From assembly GCA_030141605.1 (NCBI GenBank), contig JAQGDQ010000042.1:868001-932000 (forward strand): DNA of 64,000 bases. Reading direction: 5' to 3'. Under the pieces are notes generated by a model. The model was given only the letters and a program-made list of their open reading frames with translations, did no database searches and was not told where the DNA came from. This document shows positions 60,540-64,000 of this stretch, in pieces. A program made the translations under genes and the position numbers. How positions within the stretch are numbered: position 1 is the stretch's first letter; every line of letters begins with the position of its first letter. Source of the stretch: Tubiluchus corallicola (Eukaryota > Priapulida > Priapulimorpha > Priapulimorphida > Tubiluchidae).

Positions 60540-60850
60540 ACGCACGCATGCACATGCATTTGCACACGCAAACGCCGGAAGAACTCTCTTATTTTCGGAA
60601 GTGCGCTCGCGAGAGAGTAGATTTTATTCGCTCGTGCGGTTTTTCATTGCTCAAAACCACTTGTCTTGATTAATCAAATGTGCATTTAGCCGAGATAAAC
60701 AATACAACGGCTGTCCTAGGCAATTTCACGAAATTCTGGGTTCATTTTCAGCTTGATTAAGGTGGGTAATTGAAGCTGTATAATAAGATAAACTCACTCC
60801 CGACTCGCTTCACCTGAGTTGATTAATTTACAAGCCAAGCAGTCAACCCG
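60540..60850. promoter_or_regulatory. Candidate regulatory patch with TAAT palindrome
   Basis: A GC-richer, CpG-containing stretch (GCGCTCGCGAGAGAG) is followed by a perfect 12-bp palindrome TTGATTAATCAA (60666-60677) and further GATTAA/TAATTG sites. Palindromic TAAT sites bind paired-class homeodomain dimers. Function is inferred from motifs only. Confidence 0.3.
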
Positions 60851-63800
60851 TCATGTAGTCAACCCGCCATGCACCGGAAAAACGTTTACGCCGCTTTTTT
60901 GCCTTCTTTAACACCACAAATTTACACTTAGTTGGTGGCGAATTTTTTCATAAAACTACAATTTTTATTGTTAGAGCGTTTAATTATGACTATGAGCAGA
61001 GTTTTTCTTTACATGCATGTATTTAGATTTATTTATTCATCCATTTAGCACAATACAACAAAACACAAGTTATACGATTAAAAATTGACAATGCATTGCA
61101 GTGCTATGAGCATAGAAGAAGAAAGTAACTTATAAGCTATGGATAAGACTTAATTATGACAAAAACAAGAAAAATGTATTAAATGAAGCAAAGCAAACAG
61201 ATGCGAGAAGACGATAATAACGATGTTGTTGTTGTTGTTGATGATGATGATGATAACAATGGTGGTATTAATGCCGATGACAATGGTGGTGACGATGATA
61301 ATGATAATGAACTGGTATTAATGATGATGATGCGCCAGAATCAATGATCTAAACCAAGTGTGCCATTTTTGCATTGCTATGGAAATAGTAATAAAATATT
61401 GAACTATATAAATTATGAAGATGTGTATTTTTAATTGCAGAAATAATTTACTGATAATTACAGCATAAGCATTTATCAGAGACTAAGTTACTACCATCTG
61501 CTTTCGTTTTGCTATCATTCTGGCTGTCCATTTGGCAGCGTCTGGCCCGGGTTTGAGCATTAAGGAAACCGGCCGAAATGAGAATCTAGTGAGGTTCCTC
61601 CTGATGTACGACGCAAGTGTTATTATAGTCTACTTACCAGAATTGTGCAATCTGGCAATGGTCTGATGCAAATATTGCAAATGACTCTGATGTGCGATAT
61701 ACTTTTTTGTGAACAATAAACATTTTTTTATTTGTGAACGTCCTTATTGGTTTTTAATATTTTTTGCTGCTGTTGCATATAATTAGTAGAGTTAGTATTT
61801 TGTGTTTGTAATTGATGTTTTTGTGTATTATATGACAATTTTAATGCTGAAGTAAAGGGTGAACTGAATTGAATTGATGACTCCAGTGTTGTTTTGATCA
61901 CGTCTATACTTAAAAATGTTACGAATAGTAAAGCCGATGTGGACACTGGGTGAATATCTGAGGCACATGGTCAAGCTGGTTAAAAAGAAAAGTACAACCT
62001 TGATGTGAATGCAACATACTACGTTTTTGGATATATCTTATGGAAGCTACAGTGGAGGCAAGTGGAACTATGTCAGCCGACTTCAAATCAGAATCACTTG
62101 AAGGTCAAGGGTCAAATTTCAAAGCGAAATGGGGGTAGCGCCAACAAAGCCAGATTGGTGGTTTAAAAAAACCATGGCAATGTGAAATTCCGATGTGACA
62201 TTATTTCTCATTACATTTTTTTTTTAAAAATTACATTTTGTAACTTTTAAACGTGTATATTTTTTATATTGGGTAGATCTTGTATGATGGTCGCGTCAAG
62301 CTGGCAATGGTCGCTTTTTTAGCTAAAATCACTTCTCTTTGTCAGCAAGGATTAAAACATCCTTTACAAAGAGAGGACGATAAATGGGAATATAAGGGGC
62401 CATATGGTATAAAATTCTACAATGAGTGCAAAGTGTCAGAAAGAGAGAGCGGTTATCTACATAAGGCCTTTGCACCAGCTGTTTTCTATTAAAGCTTTTA
62501 TAATCTATTTTTTGCTAATTACTTAATGTATAAAAAGGTCTATCAGAATAGTATTGTTGAAAATATACATTATACAACCTCTACAATTCATGCTAACACA
62601 GAAACTGTTGTTGCATACATTACATAAGCTTATTCAAAATAATTCTGTTGAATTTTGTGAGTTATCAAACTGAATTACTTAGAAAAGTTTTTGATGTCGT
62701 AGGTGTAACATAAAATTAACCAAATAGATTGGTATTTGGACATTTGTAGGCTGTAGCAACTTCCAAATTTACGTCAAATTTGAACTGATTAGTTTTAACT
62801 TCGTTGAAATAGGCGATTTGGTTTCAACTCTTTTAAGTTTGACAATTATAAGTCACGAAAAGGAAATTTGCGTTGGTTGCAAAACAGTCTTTTACAGTTA
62901 AATATTGACACGATAATGCTCTACTATTATACAGCGGGTAAAATTTAATTTAATGAATGTCTTTAAAGTTTAAAACTATTCTAACATTTAAGACGGACCG
63001 AATTCGATAAATCTGACTAGCTCTTGAATCATAATTTCGCACGTTGTCGAGTTAGTTTTTTGAGGCCGAAACTAAATCTAACACACGCCATCTGTCAAAA
63101 CTTAATCTGTTGTTCCTAATGCGATTTTTCTGGTAAACTTTTCTGCGTTGTTGATTCTCAATACCAGTATGCTTCTAAGCGTCATCTCCGTGCTTCTAGC
63201 GTCACCTCTGAAGCCGACTACATGCAGTGCTGGATGAACGCAAACCAAACAGCAAAACTTTGATTCGTCATTAATTACCGGGTAGTTAATTGTCTAGATG
63301 TAGAGCTTATACAAAGCTACCTTCGTGATTTTATGCTTGTTAGTGAATCAGTCCGGAAAATTCATCGGATGTGAAGGATTTTGCTTGAAAACGAGACGCG
63401 GTTACCTGCCGAGTTTTGCCTGAAAATCGAGAAGGGGAGAGGCGACAGTTTTTTAATGAGTTAAATCCGAACATTCGATCTGCGGGTTATATTATAATAA
63501 GCATTATGATAAGAAGTTTTATGTTTTTTCACGCATACCTAGATTGTTGTTATGCCTCGTTTCCCCATTTTGTTATTTTTAAGTAAACCTAATAATAGTC
63601 TTAGCAAGTTATAAATGTAGTCCGCGCTCTCATTGTGAAAATTAGGCACAAATATCAGACTTAAAGACCTATATAGCTTCAATAGACATTGAAGTTATTT
63701 TAATGCACTAAAATGATTACACAAAGAATTGATTGTTATTATAAAACAAAAGAGACTTATAGATTAATTAATTTACCCTTTTCTGGTGAATTTCGAACGC

Positions 63801-64000
63801 GTGTATTGCTGTAAAGATCGCCATGTTTTGCGTCTTTGGCGTGAGTGAGCGAGAATGACGCACGAGGTACAGAAAGCGCCTTTGGTTACCAATGTTTGTT
63901 TACGGATCTTGGGTGACCTCATGAATATACTCATAATGTCATTCGTCTTGCGCAACGTAAAATAGCGGTTCTTCAAATTTAATACAACTAACAACGAAGT

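Larger units (their letters stand above)
53195..64000. other. Upstream region, repeat-rich, no gene recognised
   Basis: Holds an ATC-rich tract (53655-53790), possible tRNA-derived SINE remnants (54955-55390), the ATAGAC array (55882-56119), ATT/ATC arrays (58313-58502 and 59658-59758), a LINE 3' end (59109-59420) and a GC-richer homeodomain-site patch (60540-60850). The open frames at 62280-62492 and 63773-63994 are unrecognised. The two GC-richer patches near 63.1-63.5 and 63.8-63.96 kb may be regulatory or the edge of another gene. Confidence 0.7.

Noticed and set aside
62280-62492. 70-codon plus-strand frame as a small protein
   Set aside because: No homologue recognised and no supporting promoter, exon border or neighbouring coding sequence.

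Overview
The window is eukaryotic, AT-rich (roughly two thirds A+T by eye) animal DNA. It is dominated by one intron-rich gene on the minus strand, a Pax6 (paired domain plus homeodomain) transcription factor gene. The exon phases and three exon lengths (131, 216 and 83 nt) match vertebrate PAX6. The protein and the surrounding repeats do not look vertebrate: the amino end, the linker and the carboxyl-terminal region have diverged. I infer a bilaterian, probably marine, invertebrate. A non-vertebrate deuterostome such as a tunicate is possible, but the sequence alone does not settle the species.

Layout, read in the direction of transcription (right to left). A TATA-bearing candidate promoter and 5' untranslated exon lie near 53 kb. 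A well-formed first coding exon lies at 33.55-33.61 kb. A second candidate promoter and alternative first coding exon lie at 18.4-18.66 kb, directly before the paired domain. The paired domain is on three exons (18093-18223, 17348-17563 and the start of 14013-14220). A 7.5-kb intron follows and holds a possible frame-preserving 84-nt cassette exon at 7221-7304. The homeodomain is split over 6374-6511, 3100-3182 and 2776-2960, and the Ser/Pro/Tyr-rich transactivation region is on 2776-2960 and 1534-1787. The joined exons give about 423 codons without a stop. The last exon, which in vertebrates follows the equivalent donor, was not recognised and is probably left of position 1534 or outside the window.

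The rest of the window (18.4-52.9 kb and 53-64 kb) is intron and upstream DNA with no second convincing protein gene. It carries many repeats: long ATT, ATTC and ATAGAC microsatellites, a TTAGG-type pentamer block, several MITE-like elements with clear terminal inverted repeats, two 3' ends of one LINE family, and a pair of decayed reverse-transcriptase fragments on either side of the last paired-domain exon. A few GC-richer, repeat-free patches look like candidate regulatory DNA.

The observations most worth following up are the two alternative Pax6 amino termini with their own promoters, the 84-nt cassette exon that would lengthen the linker between the two DNA-binding domains, and the families of small inverted-repeat elements.
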